Numbered from the stretch's first letter, positions 35,750 through 45,776 are shown. The stretch is DNA of 64,000 bases from Williamsia phyllosphaerae (GCF_014635305.1 NZ_BMCS01000001.1:1-64000); one strand, 5' to 3'. The notes: generated by a model from the letters alone, not told the origin. A program made the numbers and translations.

Positions 35750-35785
35750 TGGAACGTGTTCGGATCAAGACTAGAACACGTTCTC
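35750..35785. promoter_or_regulatory. Two imperfect KstR-type sites upstream of hsaA
   Basis: TGGAACGTGTTCGG (35750-35763) and TAGAACACGTTCTC (35772-35785) each match TnnAACnnGTTnnA except for the last A. They lie 29 and 51 bases before the hsaA start. Confidence 0.65.
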
Positions 35786-35864
35786 ATTTATGTCGAGGCC
35801 AGCACGTTTACCGATGACAAACGCCGCAAAACCGCCCTACGGCTGGCGTGGGAACCCCCATTTC

Positions 35865-35878
35865 TGTAACGTGTTCTA
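35865..35878 (+). promoter_or_regulatory. KstR operator upstream of kshA
   Basis: TGTAACGTGTTCTA matches the KstR consensus TnnAACnnGTTnnA in full. It lies 56 bases before the kshA ATG. Confidence 0.85.
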
Positions 35879-35934
35879 GTACGCACGCATCCAGGATCCC
35901 GGCCCGGATCGCTCGATCTCCAGGAGGTCATCAG

Positions 35935-37143
35935 ATGTCAGACAAGCACGACGACGGCGTAGCAGTCCGGGAAATCGACACCGGGACCCCGCCCACCCGT
36001 TTCGCGCGCGGCTGGCACTGCATCGGCCTGGCCGACGAGTACCGCGACGGCAAACCCCACGCGATCGACGCCTTTGGCACCAAGTTGGTGGTGTGGGCGA
36101 ACGCCGAGACCGGCGACGTGAACATCCTCGACGCGTACTGCCGGCACATGGGTGGCGACCTGTCGAAGGGCAGCGTCAAGGACGGGAACATCGCGTGCCC
36201 GTTCCACGACTGGCGGTGGAAGGGCAACGGTCGATGCGCGGGCGTGCCCTACGCCAAGCGCGCACCGAAGCTGGCCAAGACCCGCTCGTGGCCGACGATG
36301 ATCCGCAGCGGGCAGCTCTTCGTCTACAACGACCCCGAGGGCAACCCCCCGCCCGAGGACGTGGTGATCCCCGTCGTCGAGGAATGGGGCACCGACGAGT
36401 GGACCGACTGGACCTGGAACCGCATCGTCATCGAGGGCTCCAACTGCCGCGAGATCATCGACAACGTCGTCGACATGGCGCACTTCTTCTACATCCACTA
36501 CGCCCTGCCGGACTTCTTCAAGAACGTCTTCGAGGGTGAGACCGCCGCGCAGTACATGAACTCGCGTGGCCGGCCCGACATCGAGATGACGTCGGCCTAC
36601 GGCGACAGCTACCTCAAATCGATCGCCGCGTACTACGGCCCGGCGTACATGCTCAACCCGATGCACCAGACCTACGGCGGCTACGCGATCGAGACGATCC
36701 TGACGAACTGCCACTACCCCATCGACAACAACTCGTTCGTGTTGATGTTCGGCGTGATGGCCAAGAAGCCCGAGGGACTGTCGGAGAAGCAGGCCCAGGG
36801 CATGGCCCGCAAGATCTCCGAGGGCGTCGAGGTCGGTTTTCTGCAGGACGTCGAGATCTGGAAGCACAAGAGCCGCATCGACAATCCGCTCCTCGTCGAA
36901 GAGGACGGTCCGGTATACCAGCTGCGCCGCTGGTACGAGCAGTTCTATGTCGATGTCGCCGACGTGACCGAGGAGATGACCGGTCGCTACGAGTACGAGA
37001 TCGATACCGAGAAGGCGCTGGAGAACTGGGGTGTCGAGATGGAGGAGAACCTGCGGCGCAAGGCCGAGGGTGAGGACACGGACTCCGCGATCGCCGAGGA
37101 GACCGCGAAGCTCAAGGCCACCAACGACGCCGCGAAGGTCTGA
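35935..37143 (+). CDS. kshA: 3-ketosteroid 9-alpha-hydroxylase oxygenase KshA
   Basis: A 402-residue Rieske oxygenase. The cluster ligands are Cys69/His71 (CRHMGG) and Cys88/His91 (CPFHDW). The mononuclear iron site is NVVDMAHFFYIH, with His183 and His188, and the third acid is in FLQDVEIW. AGGAGG lies 7 bases before the ATG. With the reductase KshB (not in the window) and KstD it opens sterol ring B. The gene is divergent from hsaA and preceded by a perfect KstR site. Confidence 0.96.
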   Translation: MSDKHDDGVAVREIDTGTPPTRFARGWHCIGLADEYRDGKPHAIDAFGTKLVVWANAETGDVNILDAYCRHMGGDLSKGSVKDGNIACPFHDWRWKGNGRCAGVPYAKRAPKLAKTRSWPTMIRSGQLFVYNDPEGNPPPEDVVIPVVEEWGTDEWTDWTWNRIVIEGSNCREIIDNVVDMAHFFYIHYALPDFFKNVFEGETAAQYMNSRGRPDIEMTSAYGDSYLKSIAAYYGPAYMLNPMHQTYGGYAIETILTNCHYPIDNNSFVLMFGVMAKKPEGLSEKQAQGMARKISEGVEVGFLQDVEIWKHKSRIDNPLLVEEDGPVYQLRRWYEQFYVDVADVTEEMTGRYEYEIDTEKALENWGVEMEENLRRKAEGEDTDSAIAEETAKLKATNDAAKV

Positions 37144-37149
37144 CCGCCG

Positions 37150-37527
37150 ATGACCAGCGCCGTCGACAAACCGAAGGGCTGGGCGAAGGCGCCGGACTTC
37201 GGTGATGACCCCCAGCGACTGCGCTCCGTCCGCTCGGCCACCGAGCGCGACCGGACGCACTACCTGCGGGGCGGCATGCGCGAGATCGAATGCCGCGCCT
37301 GCCACGCGTGTGTGCTGGTGAAGAAGACCAGCGAGTTCCAGACCAGCGTGCAGTGGAACGCCGATGCCCGCGAGCAGTGCAACGAGCTGACGCGCGTTCG
37401 TGAGCAGGGCGGGAACCCGGCGATGACGCCGACGTGCTCGCGGCTGTCGGCCAGCATCGACCACGGCGTCAGCGAGGGGATCATCCCGCCGCACAGCCCG
37501 GACACCGACCCCGACGGATATTTCTGA
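37150..37527 (+). CDS. Small Cys-containing protein downstream of kshA
   Basis: A 125-residue protein that starts 6 bases after kshA. It contains CRACHACVLVKK (three cysteines, CxxCxxC), EQCNELTR and TPTCSRL, so five cysteines that could bind metal. In M. tuberculosis Rv3527, a conserved hypothetical, follows kshA (Rv3526), and this is probably the counterpart. No function is known; a helper of the Rieske enzyme is conceivable. Confidence 0.7.
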   Translation: MTSAVDKPKGWAKAPDFGDDPQRLRSVRSATERDRTHYLRGGMREIECRACHACVLVKKTSEFQTSVQWNADAREQCNELTRVREQGGNPAMTPTCSRLSASIDHGVSEGIIPPHSPDTDPDGYF

Positions 37528-37611
37528 GGCCGGGTCGATTCCTCGCGATTACTTTCGCCGGGCGCCCGGGTCAGACACAGTGACCTGACACCGCGCGAGA
37601 GGACCACAGCG

Positions 37612-38412
37612 ATGACCGACTACTCCGCCCCGCTGGGCGCACCCATCTGGATGGATCTGATGAGCAGCGACCCGGCCGGCGCCGCCGAGTTCTACCGTTC
37701 GATCTTCGGGTGGGAGGTCGAGGGACCACCGCGTGAGGAGTTCGGCGGTTATCAGAACTTCATGCTCCACGGCCACCGCGTCGCGGGGCTGAGCCCGTTC
37801 ATGGAGGGGGCGGGCGCACCGGCGGACATCTGGTCGGTCTATCTGCACACCGCCGACGCGGAGGCCACGGCGGCAGCAGCAGGCGAAGCCGGCGGCACCG
37901 CCATCGTGCCGCCGATGGCCGTCGGGGACGAGGGCACGATGCTCGTCGTCGCCGACACCGCAGGCGCGGCGATCGGCTTCTGGCAACCGAACGCGCACAC
38001 CGGTTTCGCCGAGTGGGGTGTACACGGTGCGCCGTACTGGTTCGACTGCCTGAGCAAGGACTACGCGGCGTCGCTGGCGTTCTACCCGCCGGTCACCGGT
38101 GCACGACTCGAGGAGGTCGGGAGCGGTGGCGACGCCAACGCCCAGGGACCCGACTTCTACTCCCAGGTGTTCAACGGCGACCTCAGCTACTCCGGGATCA
38201 TGAACGCGTCGACCATGCTGCCGCCCGAGGCGCCGTCGTTCTGGCAGATGTACGTCACCGTCGACGATGTCGCTGCGACGGTGGAGAAGGTGACGTCGTT
38301 GGGCGGATCGGTGCTGATGCCCGCTGACGAGACCCCGTACGGAACCCTCGCGTCGCTCAAGGACCCCTACGGCGCCGTGTTCAACCTCGGCCACCCGCCC
38401 GCCGGGATGTAA
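37612..38412 (+). CDS. VOC-family protein with two glyoxalase-like repeats
   Basis: A 266-residue protein with two vicinal-oxygen-chelate modules (about 10-125 and 135-262), opening APIWMDLMSSDPAGAAEFYR and ending SLKDPYGAVFNLGHPPAGM. GAGAGGA precedes the ATG. It resembles the CFP30B-like proteins of mycobacteria. There is no KstR site before it. Substrate unknown. Confidence 0.8.
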   Translation: MTDYSAPLGAPIWMDLMSSDPAGAAEFYRSIFGWEVEGPPREEFGGYQNFMLHGHRVAGLSPFMEGAGAPADIWSVYLHTADAEATAAAAGEAGGTAIVPPMAVGDEGTMLVVADTAGAAIGFWQPNAHTGFAEWGVHGAPYWFDCLSKDYAASLAFYPPVTGARLEEVGSGGDANAQGPDFYSQVFNGDLSYSGIMNASTMLPPEAPSFWQMYVTVDDVAATVEKVTSLGGSVLMPADETPYGTLASLKDPYGAVFNLGHPPAGM

Positions 38413-38431
38413 TTCGTCGACTTCGGGCGTC

Positions 38432-38499
38432 AACGCGCGCCGTCCGTTCGCACGCGCGCCCACCTCGGCGCGCGGGTGAACGGGCGGCGCGCGTTCGCG
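38432..38499. repeat. Palindromic repeat, copy A
   Basis: A long imperfect inverted repeat: 38432-38460 pairs with 38466-38494 (26 of 29 positions) around CACCT. The 55-base core at 38445-38499 recurs at 39479-39533 in the same orientation. It also serves as a likely terminator for the VOC gene. Confidence 0.75.
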
Positions 38500-38539
38500 A
38501 TCGTGGGAACCAGCAGCGCGGCGGCCCCGTCTGAGCAGC

Positions 38540-39466
38540 GTGACCGGCTACCCCACCGACCGACACGGACTCATCTACCGTTCGACCGCCCTTGACGCGG
38601 GATTCACCGACACCGAGATCACGCGTGCCGTGACGCGGGGCGACATCGTGCGTGTCGCGCGCGGAGCGTTCGCCCCGCCCGGCGATCGAACACCCGAGCA
38701 GATTCACCGGTTGGCCGCCATCGCCACGAGCGAACTGGCGGGCGGCAGCGTTGTCGTCAGTCATCAGTCGGCCGCCACGGTGCACGGCCTCGAGATGCTG
38801 CAGCCGAGCCTGCGCCGAGTCCACCTGACGACGGGGTCGCCGGCGGGCGCTCACCGCACCACCACCCGCCACGAGCACGTCGGCGTCCTGGCCGACGATG
38901 AGATCTCCATAGTCGACGGGATCGTCATCACCACGCTCGAACGCACCGCGGTCGACGTCGCGTGCACGACGACGATGGGGTTCGCGGGAGCGTTGGCCGT
39001 TTTCGACTCAGCCCTACGACTGGGTGCGGATCGAGCCGAGATGCAGGAGATGGTGCAGACCACCCGTCGCGGCGTCGGCCGAGCACGGCGAGCACTGCGA
39101 TACGCAGACGGCAAAGCCGAGAACCCCGGCGAATCGTGGAGCCGGGCTCAGATGATCGAGGCCGGGTTGTCGTCGCCGCGACTTCAGCACCAATTCCGGG
39201 ACGTGCAGGGAAACGAGATCGCCCGTACCGACTTCGACTGGAGCGGGCTGTTGGTCGGCGAATTCGACGGGATGACCAAGTATCAGAAGCACCTTCGCCC
39301 CGGAGAGACACCATTCGACGCAATGCGTCGCGAGAAACAGCGCGAGGACGCATTGCGTCGCACCGGCGTCATGGTGATCCGGTGGACGTGGAAGGACCTT
39401 CAGGACGGGCGCGTCGTGCCCATGATCCGCGAGTGGCTGGCGCGGCTGGGGCTCACGGCTGCATGA
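38540..39466 (+). CDS. AbiEi-antitoxin-like/DUF559-like protein
   Basis: A 308-residue protein starting at a GTG. The N-terminal 100 residues are a winged-helix, AbiEi-like region (HGLIYRSTALDAGFTDTEIT; VSHQSAATVHGLEML). The C-terminal part (about 200-300) looks nuclease-like, with EIARTDFDWSGLLVGEFDG and VMVIRWTWKDLQDG, as in DUF559/Vsr-type proteins. Such fusions are common and scattered in actinobacteria. The gene is flanked by two copies of a palindromic repeat and interrupts the sterol region. No toxin partner gene is adjacent. Confidence 0.75.
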   Translation: MTGYPTDRHGLIYRSTALDAGFTDTEITRAVTRGDIVRVARGAFAPPGDRTPEQIHRLAAIATSELAGGSVVVSHQSAATVHGLEMLQPSLRRVHLTTGSPAGAHRTTTRHEHVGVLADDEISIVDGIVITTLERTAVDVACTTTMGFAGALAVFDSALRLGADRAEMQEMVQTTRRGVGRARRALRYADGKAENPGESWSRAQMIEAGLSSPRLQHQFRDVQGNEIARTDFDWSGLLVGEFDGMTKYQKHLRPGETPFDAMRREKQREDALRRTGVMVIRWTWKDLQDGRVVPMIREWLARLGLTAA

Positions 39467-39478
39467 ACGCGCCGCTAC

Positions 39479-39533
39479 CGTTCACACGCGCGTCAACCTC
39501 GGCGCGCGGTTGAACGGAGGGCGCGCGTTTGCG
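39479..39533. repeat. Palindromic repeat, copy B
   Basis: A 55-base sequence matching copy A at about 48 of 55 positions, itself an imperfect palindrome around CAACCTC. It begins 13 bases after the stop of the AbiEi-like gene and ends just before the hsaF stop, so it can act as a bidirectional terminator. Confidence 0.75.
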
Positions 39534-39541
39534 CGCGAGGG

Positions 39542-40618
39542 TCAGACTCCGGCGTTGGCGTTCTGCTTTTTAAGCAACTCGAGGGCGATGTCGATGAGCT
39601 GGTCTTCCTGGCCGCCCACCAGCTTTCGGGCTCCGGCCTCGAGGAGGATGTCGGCGGCCGACACCCCGTACTTCTCGGCGTGACCCTCTGCGTGCTTGAG
39701 AAACGAGCTGTAGCAGCCCGCGTAGCCCATCATCATCGACGGACGATCGACCAGGCACTCCGACGGCATCACCGGGCGCACCACGTCCTGCGCGGCGTCG
39801 GCGATCTTCATGAAGTCGACGCCGGTGGCGATCCCGAGCTTGTCGCAGACCCCGACGAACGCCTCGACCGGCGTGTTACCCGCACCGGCACCGAAACGCC
39901 GCACCGACCCATCGATCTGCTGCGCACCCGCACGAACGGCGGCGATCGAGTTGGCGACGGCGATGTCGAGGTTCTCGTGACCGTGGAATCCCACCTGGGC
40001 GTCGTCGCCGAGTTCGGCGACCAACGCCGCCACCCGATCCGACACCTGCTCGAGCACCAGCGCGCCGGCCGAGTCGACGACGTAGACGCACTGACATCCG
40101 GCGTCGGCCTGGATGCGGGCCTGTTTCGCGAGCACCTCCGGCGGCTGACTGTGCGACATCATCAGGAACCCGACGGTCTCCAGGCCGAGCTCGCGGGCCA
40201 GCCCGAAGTGTTGGATCGAGACGTCGGCCTCGGTGCAGTGGGTGGCGATCCGACAGATCGAGGCACCGTTGTCCTGCGCGGCCCGGATGTCGTCCTTGAC
40301 GCCGAGGCCGGGCAGCATCAGGAAGGCGATCTTCGCCGACGTCGCCGTCTCGACCGCAGCCCGGATGAGTTCCTGTTCGGGGGTTTTGGAGAAGCCGTAG
40401 TTGAACGACGACCCGCCGAGACCGTCACCGTGGGTGACCTCGATGACCGGCACACCGGCACCGTCGAGCGCGCCGACGATGTTGCGGACGTCGTCGGTGG
40501 TGAACTGGTGTCGCTTGTGGTGGCTGCCGTCGCGCAACGACGAATCGGTGATGCGGATGTCGAGGGTGTCGCTGTATTTCCGCGCACCGGCCATCAGATC
40601 AGCTCTGTCTGCGAACAC
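39542..40618 (-). CDS. hsaF: 4-hydroxy-2-oxoacid aldolase HsaF
   Basis: A 358-residue DmpG-type TIM-barrel aldolase: [37 protein letters not shown] and [16 protein letters not shown] carry the divalent-metal and catalytic residues. It splits 4-hydroxy-2-oxohexanoate into pyruvate and propanal, which is channelled to HsaG. The GTG at 40616-40618, three bases after hsaG, gives the usual N-terminal extension. The order hsaE-hsaG-hsaF matches Rv3536c-Rv3534c. Confidence 0.93.
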   Translation of the reverse strand: MFADRADLMAGARKYSDTLDIRITDSSLRDGSHHKRHQFTTDDVRNIVGALDGAGVPVIEVTHGDGLGGSSFNYGFSKTPEQELIRAAVETATSAKIAFLMLPGLGVKDDIRAAQDNGASICRIATHCTEADVSIQHFGLARELGLETVGFLMMSHSQPPEVLAKQARIQADAGCQCVYVVDSAGALVLEQVSDRVAALVAELGDDAQVGFHGHENLDIAVANSIAAVRAGAQQIDGSVRRFGAGAGNTPVEAFVGVCDKLGIATGVDFMKIADAAQDVVRPVMPSECLVDRPSMMMGYAGCYSSFLKHAEGHAEKYGVSAADILLEAGARKLVGGQEDQLIDIALELLKKQNANAGV

Positions 40619-40621
40619 GAT

Positions 40622-41521
40622 TCACACTCCCAGTTTCTGCTTGGCCAGCTCTTCGCCGACCTTGGTGGCCGCGGCGGTCATGATGTCGAGGTTGCCCGCA
40701 TAGGGCGGCAGGAAGTCGCCCGCGCCTTCGACCTCGACGAAGATCGACACCCGCGCCAGACCGCCGTTGATGACACTCGGCGGATCGAACTGCGGATCCT
40801 GCAGCAGGCGGTACCCCGGCACATACGCTTGGATCTCCCTCTCCCGTTTGTGGATCGACTCCGCGATGGCGTCGGTGTCGGCATCCTCGGGGATGGCGCA
40901 GAAGATGGTGTCGCGCATGATCATCGGCGGATCGGCCGGGTTGAGGATGATGATCGCCTTACCGCGGGTCGCACCGCCGATCGTCTCGATGCCCCGCGAG
41001 GTGGTCTTGGTGAACTCGTCGATGTTGGCGCGGGTTCCGGGCCCGGCCGACACCGATGCCACCGAGGCGACGATCTCGGCGTAGCTCACCGGCACCACCG
41101 ACGACACCGCGTGCACCATCGGGATGGTGGCCTGGCCGCCGCAGGTGATCATGTTCGTGTTCGGGGCATCGAGATGTTCACGCAGATTCGCCGGCGGTAC
41201 CACCGCGGGCCCGACCGCGGCCGGGGTCAGGTCGATGGCGGTGATCCCCGCCGCCTCATACCGCGGGGCGTACTCACGATGGACGTACGCCGAGGTCGCC
41301 TCGAAGATGAAATCCGGGCGCTCCGAGGAGTTCAGGAGCTCCTCGGCACCCCCGGACATGGTGATCAGCCCGTGGTCGGCGGCTCGCTTCATGCCCTCCG
41401 AATCGGCGTCGATGCCGACCATCCAGCGAGGCGCGATGTACTCCGACCGCTCCAGCTTGTACATCAGGTCGGTCCCGATGTTGCCCGATCCGATGATCGC
41501 GGCGGTGACCTTGGCGCTCAC
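40622..41521 (-). CDS. hsaG: Acylating aldehyde dehydrogenase HsaG
   Basis: A 299-residue DmpF-type enzyme with a Rossmann loop ([15 protein letters not shown]) and the catalytic cysteine in [16 protein letters not shown]. It converts propanal to propionyl-CoA with HsaF. It starts at a GTG with GAGGAG 8 bases upstream. Confidence 0.94.
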   Translation of the reverse strand: MSAKVTAAIIGSGNIGTDLMYKLERSEYIAPRWMVGIDADSEGMKRAADHGLITMSGGAEELLNSSERPDFIFEATSAYVHREYAPRYEAAGITAIDLTPAAVGPAVVPPANLREHLDAPNTNMITCGGQATIPMVHAVSSVVPVSYAEIVASVASVSAGPGTRANIDEFTKTTSRGIETIGGATRGKAIIILNPADPPMIMRDTIFCAIPEDADTDAIAESIHKREREIQAYVPGYRLLQDPQFDPPSVINGGLARVSIFVEVEGAGDFLPPYAGNLDIMTAAATKVGEELAKQKLGV

Positions 41522-41576
41522 TGATGACTCCTCAACTCGAACGGCTCGTGATGGTTGGACAGGTCGGTTCTCGGCG

Positions 41577-42365
41577 TCACACGAAGTCCAGGGTGACGCT
41601 GCCGAGCTTCGCGAACTCGGCGACGAAGTGGTCGCCGGAGGAGATGTCGATGGCCCGGGTCGCGGTGCCGGGCAGGATCACGTCGCCCGCCCGCAGACGC
41701 ACCCCGAAGCTCTCCACCTTGCGCGCGAGCCAGGACACCGCGTTGAGCGGATGGCCCAACACCGCCGACGAGTTGCCCTCGGCGATGACCTCACCGTTGC
41801 GGTGCAACCGCGCATCGATGTCGCCGGTGTCGATGTCGGAGATCGTCACGCGCTGCTCACCGAGGATCCACCCGCACGACGACGCGTTGTCGGCGATGGT
41901 GTCGCAGAGGGTGATCTTCCAGTCGCGGATCCGACTGTCGATGAGTTCGATCGACGGGACCACCCACTCGACCGCGTCGATGACGTCGTCGTTGGTGCAG
42001 CCGGCGCCGGGGAGGTCCTTGCCGAGGATGAAACCGACCTCGACCTCGACCCGGGGAAAACAGAAGCGACTCGCGTCGATGGGCGTGTGCTCGTGGTACT
42101 GCATGGTGTCGAGGAGGTGCCCGTAGTCCGGCTCGTCGACGCCCATCATCTTCTGCATCGCCTCCGACGCGAGACCCACCTTGTGACCGGCGACGACGGC
42201 GCCGCCATCGAGGCGTCGTCGGATGTTGACGAGTTGGATCTCGTAGGCGTCGACGACGTCGAGCTCGGGATGGGCGGCGGTCAGCGGATCGATCGCGCTC
42301 GCTCCCGACTCGGCGTCGGCCAGGGCACGGGCCAGCTGTTCCCGGACCTCCGGGGAGACTGTCAT
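41577..42365 (-). CDS. hsaE: 2-hydroxyhexa-2,4-dienoate hydratase HsaE
   Basis: A 262-residue MhpD/DmpE-type hydratase ([38 protein letters not shown]). The ATG at 42363-42365 with GAGAGGTG upstream is preferred to a longer reading. It is the first gene of hsaE-hsaG-hsaF and divergent from kstD. It hydrates the dienoate released by HsaD. Confidence 0.93.
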   Translation of the reverse strand: MTVSPEVREQLARALADAESGASAIDPLTAAHPELDVVDAYEIQLVNIRRRLDGGAVVAGHKVGLASEAMQKMMGVDEPDYGHLLDTMQYHEHTPIDASRFCFPRVEVEVGFILGKDLPGAGCTNDDVIDAVEWVVPSIELIDSRIRDWKITLCDTIADNASSCGWILGEQRVTISDIDTGDIDARLHRNGEVIAEGNSSAVLGHPLNAVSWLARKVESFGVRLRAGDVILPGTATRAIDISSGDHFVAEFAKLGSVTLDFV

Positions 42366-42465
42366 TTCTCGACACCTCTCGTTAGTGAACGTGTTGCCGT
42401 TCTCGCCCACCAGCGGTCCTGGTGAGCATGCCTGGACCTGGTATAGCCTGGCGACAGACCAATTC

Positions 42466-42479
42466 TATAACGTGTTCTA
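42466..42479 (+). promoter_or_regulatory. KstR operator between hsaE and kstD
   Basis: TATAACGTGTTCTA is a full match to TnnAACnnGTTnnA, placed between the divergent operons, 74 bases before kstD. A partial core, AACGTGTT, also lies at 42388-42395 near hsaE. Confidence 0.85.
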
Positions 42480-42553
42480 GATTGGCGGGAACAGGCACCG
42501 ACGTTCTTCGGCGCCGCGACCACCGGACCACCGCGTCCGTGAAGGGGCCTCAC

Positions 42554-44269
42554 ATGACCACGACAGACCATCTCGAGGACGAGTACGACGTCATCATCGT
42601 CGGCGCGGGCGGTGCGGGTATGAGCGCCGCGATCACCGCTGCGTCGCAGGGCCTCAAGACCGTCATCATCGAGAAGTCGGCGTACTGGGGTGGCTCGACG
42701 TCTCGTTCCGGCGGCGGTGTGTGGATCCCGAACAACTCCGTCCTCGAGCGCGACGGCGTCAAGGACGATCCCGAGGCCGCGCGCACCTATGTGCGGTCGA
42801 TCGTCGGCGACGTGGTCGCCCCCGAGCGGATCGACGCCTACATCGACAACGGCCCGAAGGTGCTCGACTTCCTCTCCGAGCACGCGCCGCTGGAGTTGGA
42901 GTGGGTGAAGAACTACTCCGACTACTACCCCGAGGCCCCGGGTGGACGGGTCGGCGGACGCTCGTGCGAGCCGAAACCGTTCGATGCCCGCAAGCTCGGC
43001 GCCGACTTCGCAACCCTGCACCCGCAGTACACCAAGGCCCCGCTCGGCGTCGTGGTCAAGCAGTCCGACTACCGCTGGCTGTCGACCGGGCTGCGCCATT
43101 GGCGCGGACCGCTGAAGATCATGCAGGTGGGCCTGCGGATGATCTGGGGCCGCGTGACGCGCAAGCATCTGATCGGGATGGGCGCCGCGCTGATGGGCGA
43201 ACTGCTGCTCGGGGTGCGCAAACTCGGTGTGCCGCTGCTGCTGAACACGGGCCTGACCGACCTGGTGACCGAGAACGGACGCGTGGTCGGGGTGACCGTC
43301 GACGTCGACGGGACCACGAAGACCATCCGCGCCCGCAAGGGCGTGATCCTGGCGTGCGGCGGTTTCGAGCACAACGAGGAGATGCGCAAGAAGTACCAGC
43401 GCGAGCCGATCGGGACCGAGTGGACGACCGGTGCGCCGAGCAACACCGGCGACGGCATCAACGCGGGCATCAAGATCGGCGCCGCGGTGAGCTTCATGGA
43501 GGACTCGTGGTGGGGTCCGACGATCATGCTGCCGCGCGGCCCGTGGTTCGCCCTCGCCGAGCGCTCGCTGCCGTGCTCGTTCATGGTCAACACCCGCGGC
43601 GAGCGGTTCATGAACGAGTCGCTGCCCTACGTCGAGGCAGTGCACCAGATGTTCGGTGGGGAGTTCGGTCAGGGCGAGGGCCCCGGCGAGAACATCCCGG
43701 CGTGGTTGGTCTTCGACCAGACCTATCGAGACCGCTACATGTTCGCCTCCGTCTCGGGCCGACAGCCGTTGCCCGGCAAATGGTTCAAGACCGGCGCCGT
43801 GCTCAAGGCCGAATCGCTGGAGAGCCTCGCCGCGAAGATGGAGGTGCCCGCCGATGCACTCGCGGCCACCGCCGAACGCTTCAACGGGTTCGCGCGCAAC
43901 GGTTCCGACGAGGACTTCGGTCGCGGTGTGAGCAAGTACGACCACTACTACGGGGACATCACCAACAAGCCCAACCCCAGCCTCGGCGAACTGACCAAGG
44001 CGCCGTATTACGCGGTCAAGATGTTCCCCGGCGACCTCGGCACCAAGGGCGGCATCAACACCGACGTCGCCGGACGCGCTCTGCGCGAGGACGGTTCGAT
44101 CATCGAGGGTCTCTACGCCGCCGGCAACACGAGCAGCCCGGTGATGGGCCACACCTACGCGGGACCGGGCGCGACCATCGGACCGGCGATGGTGTTCGGC
44201 TATCTCGCCGCCATGGACATCGCCGCGAACGACACCGTGTCGGCCGGGTCCGATCGGCGGGCCGGCTGA
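42554..44269 (+). CDS. kstD: 3-ketosteroid delta-1-dehydrogenase KstD
   Basis: A 571-residue flavoprotein with an N-terminal FAD-binding loop (IIVGAGGAGMSAAITAA) and GGSTSRSGGGVWIP. The C-terminal FAD region has LYAAGNTSSPVMGHTYAGPG, followed by ATIGPAMVFGYLAA. It inserts the C1-C2 double bond that, with 9-alpha hydroxylation by KshAB, opens ring B. GAAGGGG lies before the ATG. The kstD-chsH3 pair divergent from hsaE-G-F matches M. tuberculosis Rv3537-Rv3538. Confidence 0.95.
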   Translation: MTTTDHLEDEYDVIIVGAGGAGMSAAITAASQGLKTVIIEKSAYWGGSTSRSGGGVWIPNNSVLERDGVKDDPEAARTYVRSIVGDVVAPERIDAYIDNGPKVLDFLSEHAPLELEWVKNYSDYYPEAPGGRVGGRSCEPKPFDARKLGADFATLHPQYTKAPLGVVVKQSDYRWLSTGLRHWRGPLKIMQVGLRMIWGRVTRKHLIGMGAALMGELLLGVRKLGVPLLLNTGLTDLVTENGRVVGVTVDVDGTTKTIRARKGVILACGGFEHNEEMRKKYQREPIGTEWTTGAPSNTGDGINAGIKIGAAVSFMEDSWWGPTIMLPRGPWFALAERSLPCSFMVNTRGERFMNESLPYVEAVHQMFGGEFGQGEGPGENIPAWLVFDQTYRDRYMFASVSGRQPLPGKWFKTGAVLKAESLESLAAKMEVPADALAATAERFNGFARNGSDEDFGRGVSKYDHYYGDITNKPNPSLGELTKAPYYAVKMFPGDLGTKGGINTDVAGRALREDGSIIEGLYAAGNTSSPVMGHTYAGPGATIGPAMVFGYLAAMDIAANDTVSAGSDRRAG

Positions 44270-45129
44270 TGCCGATCGATCCTTCGGTCGCGGTCGGGGC
44301 CGATCTCGGCGAGTCCTCGTTCGAGTGGTCGGCATCGAACGTGGCGCTGTACAACCTCGGTGTCGGCGCCGCGGCGGATCCGCTCGACGTCGAGGGCCTG
44401 CGCTACATCCACGACATCTCCCCGAAGGTGTTGCCCACGTTCGCGACCGTGGCCGGGAGCTTCGAGGCGACCGAGGCTCCGACGGTTTCCTTCCCCGGTA
44501 TCGAGATCGACCTCGCGAAGGTCGTGCACGGGAGCCAGCAGGTCACGACCCACCGTCCGATCCCGGCGAGCGGCAAGGGCACGACCCACTCGCGGATCGC
44601 CGAGGTGCAGGACAAAGGATCGGCGGCCGTCGTCATCACCGAGACGCAGACGTTCGACTCCGACGGTGAACTCCTGTGGACCACCCGGTCGTCCATCTTC
44701 GCCAAGGGCGAGGGCGGCTTCGGTGGTGATCGCGGCACGTCGGAGCGCGTCGAGTACCCGGACCGCGACCCGGACTCCGTCCTGACCGTGGCGACGCGAC
44801 CGAACCAGGCTCTGCTCTACCGTCTCTGCGGCGATCGCAACCCGCTGCACTCCGATCCGGCCTTCGCCTCCGCCGCCGGTTTCCCCGCGCCGATCCTGCA
44901 CGGACTGTGCAGCTACGGGACGGTCTGCCGGGCGATCACCGACGAGCTCCTCGGCGGCGACGCCGACGCCGTGGCCGGGTTCGGCGCGAAGTTCGCCGGC
45001 GTGTTCTTCCCGGGCGAGACGTTCCGGATCTCGGTGTGGGACACCGGCACCGACCTGGTGGCGACCGCGACCGCGGTCGAGCGCGACGATGCTCCGGTAC
45101 TGGGCAACGTGGTCCTGACCCGGCGCTAG
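44269..45129 (+). CDS. chsH3: MaoC-type steroid enoyl-CoA hydratase ChsH3/Hsd4B-like
   Basis: A 286-residue double-hotdog protein. The N-terminal half is a diverged hotdog, and the C-terminal half has the hydratase 2 motif LCGDRNPLHSDPAFASAAGF with catalytic Asp and His, then PILHGLCSYG. The start overlaps the kstD stop by one base. Size and order match Rv3538, reported to hydrate an enoyl-CoA of the sterol side chain. It converges on the TetR gene with stops overlapping. Confidence 0.85.
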   Translation: MPIDPSVAVGADLGESSFEWSASNVALYNLGVGAAADPLDVEGLRYIHDISPKVLPTFATVAGSFEATEAPTVSFPGIEIDLAKVVHGSQQVTTHRPIPASGKGTTHSRIAEVQDKGSAAVVITETQTFDSDGELLWTTRSSIFAKGEGGFGGDRGTSERVEYPDRDPDSVLTVATRPNQALLYRLCGDRNPLHSDPAFASAAGFPAPILHGLCSYGTVCRAITDELLGGDADAVAGFGAKFAGVFFPGETFRISVWDTGTDLVATATAVERDDAPVLGNVVLTRR

Positions 45130-45749
45130 TCCCGGCTGTGCGTCGCCAGGAAGCCGTCGACCGCAGCCCGCGCGATGGCCTCGTAGTCGAAGGTCGGCAG
45201 TGTGCTGAGCCGTCCCATCGCCAGCGGTCCGATGATCAAGGCCATCGCGGTGATCCGATCAACCTGTCCGAGCAGTTCGACCGCGTCCGCACTCGAGAGC
45301 ACCTCGTCGAACGGCCACAGGTACTGATCGGCGACCCGTTCGCGCAACGTCCGTTGCTCGACACGGTCCGGGTCCTCGCCACGCGCACCGTACGTCTCGT
45401 CCAGCCCGGCGCCGAGCGAGAGCCACGCCAGAAACGTCGTCGAGGCGGGCACCTCCGCGAACAGTCGGGCCTGCGACAGGGCCAGGGCCGTCAGCCGGTC
45501 ACGTACCGAACCCATGGGCGGCGGTGCCGGGGCGGCCGGGACCACGACACCGAACGCGGCCGCGACCACCTCTGTCGTCGAGGCGAAATGACGATAGAAC
45601 GTCGCGCGCGACACCTCGGCGGCCCCGATCACGGACTCCACGGTGACGGCGGACGGCCCGGCGGCGCGGAGCAGATCTGCCGCGGCGGCCACCACCTTGG
45701 CGCGCGATTGCGCCGGACGGGGATCAGTGCGGCGCACCCGGTCATCCAT
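45126..45749 (-). CDS. TetR-family regulator of the efflux module
   Basis: A 207-residue protein from the ATG at 45747-45749, which has no Shine-Dalgarno sequence and may be leaderless; a TTG at 45762-45764 is an alternative start. The N-terminal helix-turn-helix is VTVESVIGAAEVSRATFYRH. A perfect GAGACT-GTT-AGTCTC palindrome sits 28 bases upstream. It probably controls itself and the MFS gene. Confidence 0.85.
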   Translation of the reverse strand: MDDRVRRTDPRPAQSRAKVVAAAADLLRAAGPSAVTVESVIGAAEVSRATFYRHFASTTEVVAAAFGVVVPAAPAPPPMGSVRDRLTALALSQARLFAEVPASTTFLAWLSLGAGLDETYGARGEDPDRVEQRTLRERVADQYLWPFDEVLSSADAVELLGQVDRITAMALIIGPLAMGRLSTLPTFDYEAIARAAVDGFLATHSRD

Positions 45750-45776
45750 GGTCACGAAACGCAACCTACCGCTTAC

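Noticed and set aside
39680..41524. A 614-residue plus-strand open frame
   Set aside because: It is the antisense shadow of hsaF and hsaG, with Arg/Asp-rich composition and no family features.
42388..42395. AACGTGTT core upstream of hsaE as a separate KstR site
   Set aside because: The outer T and A positions do not match, so it is noted only as a partial core.
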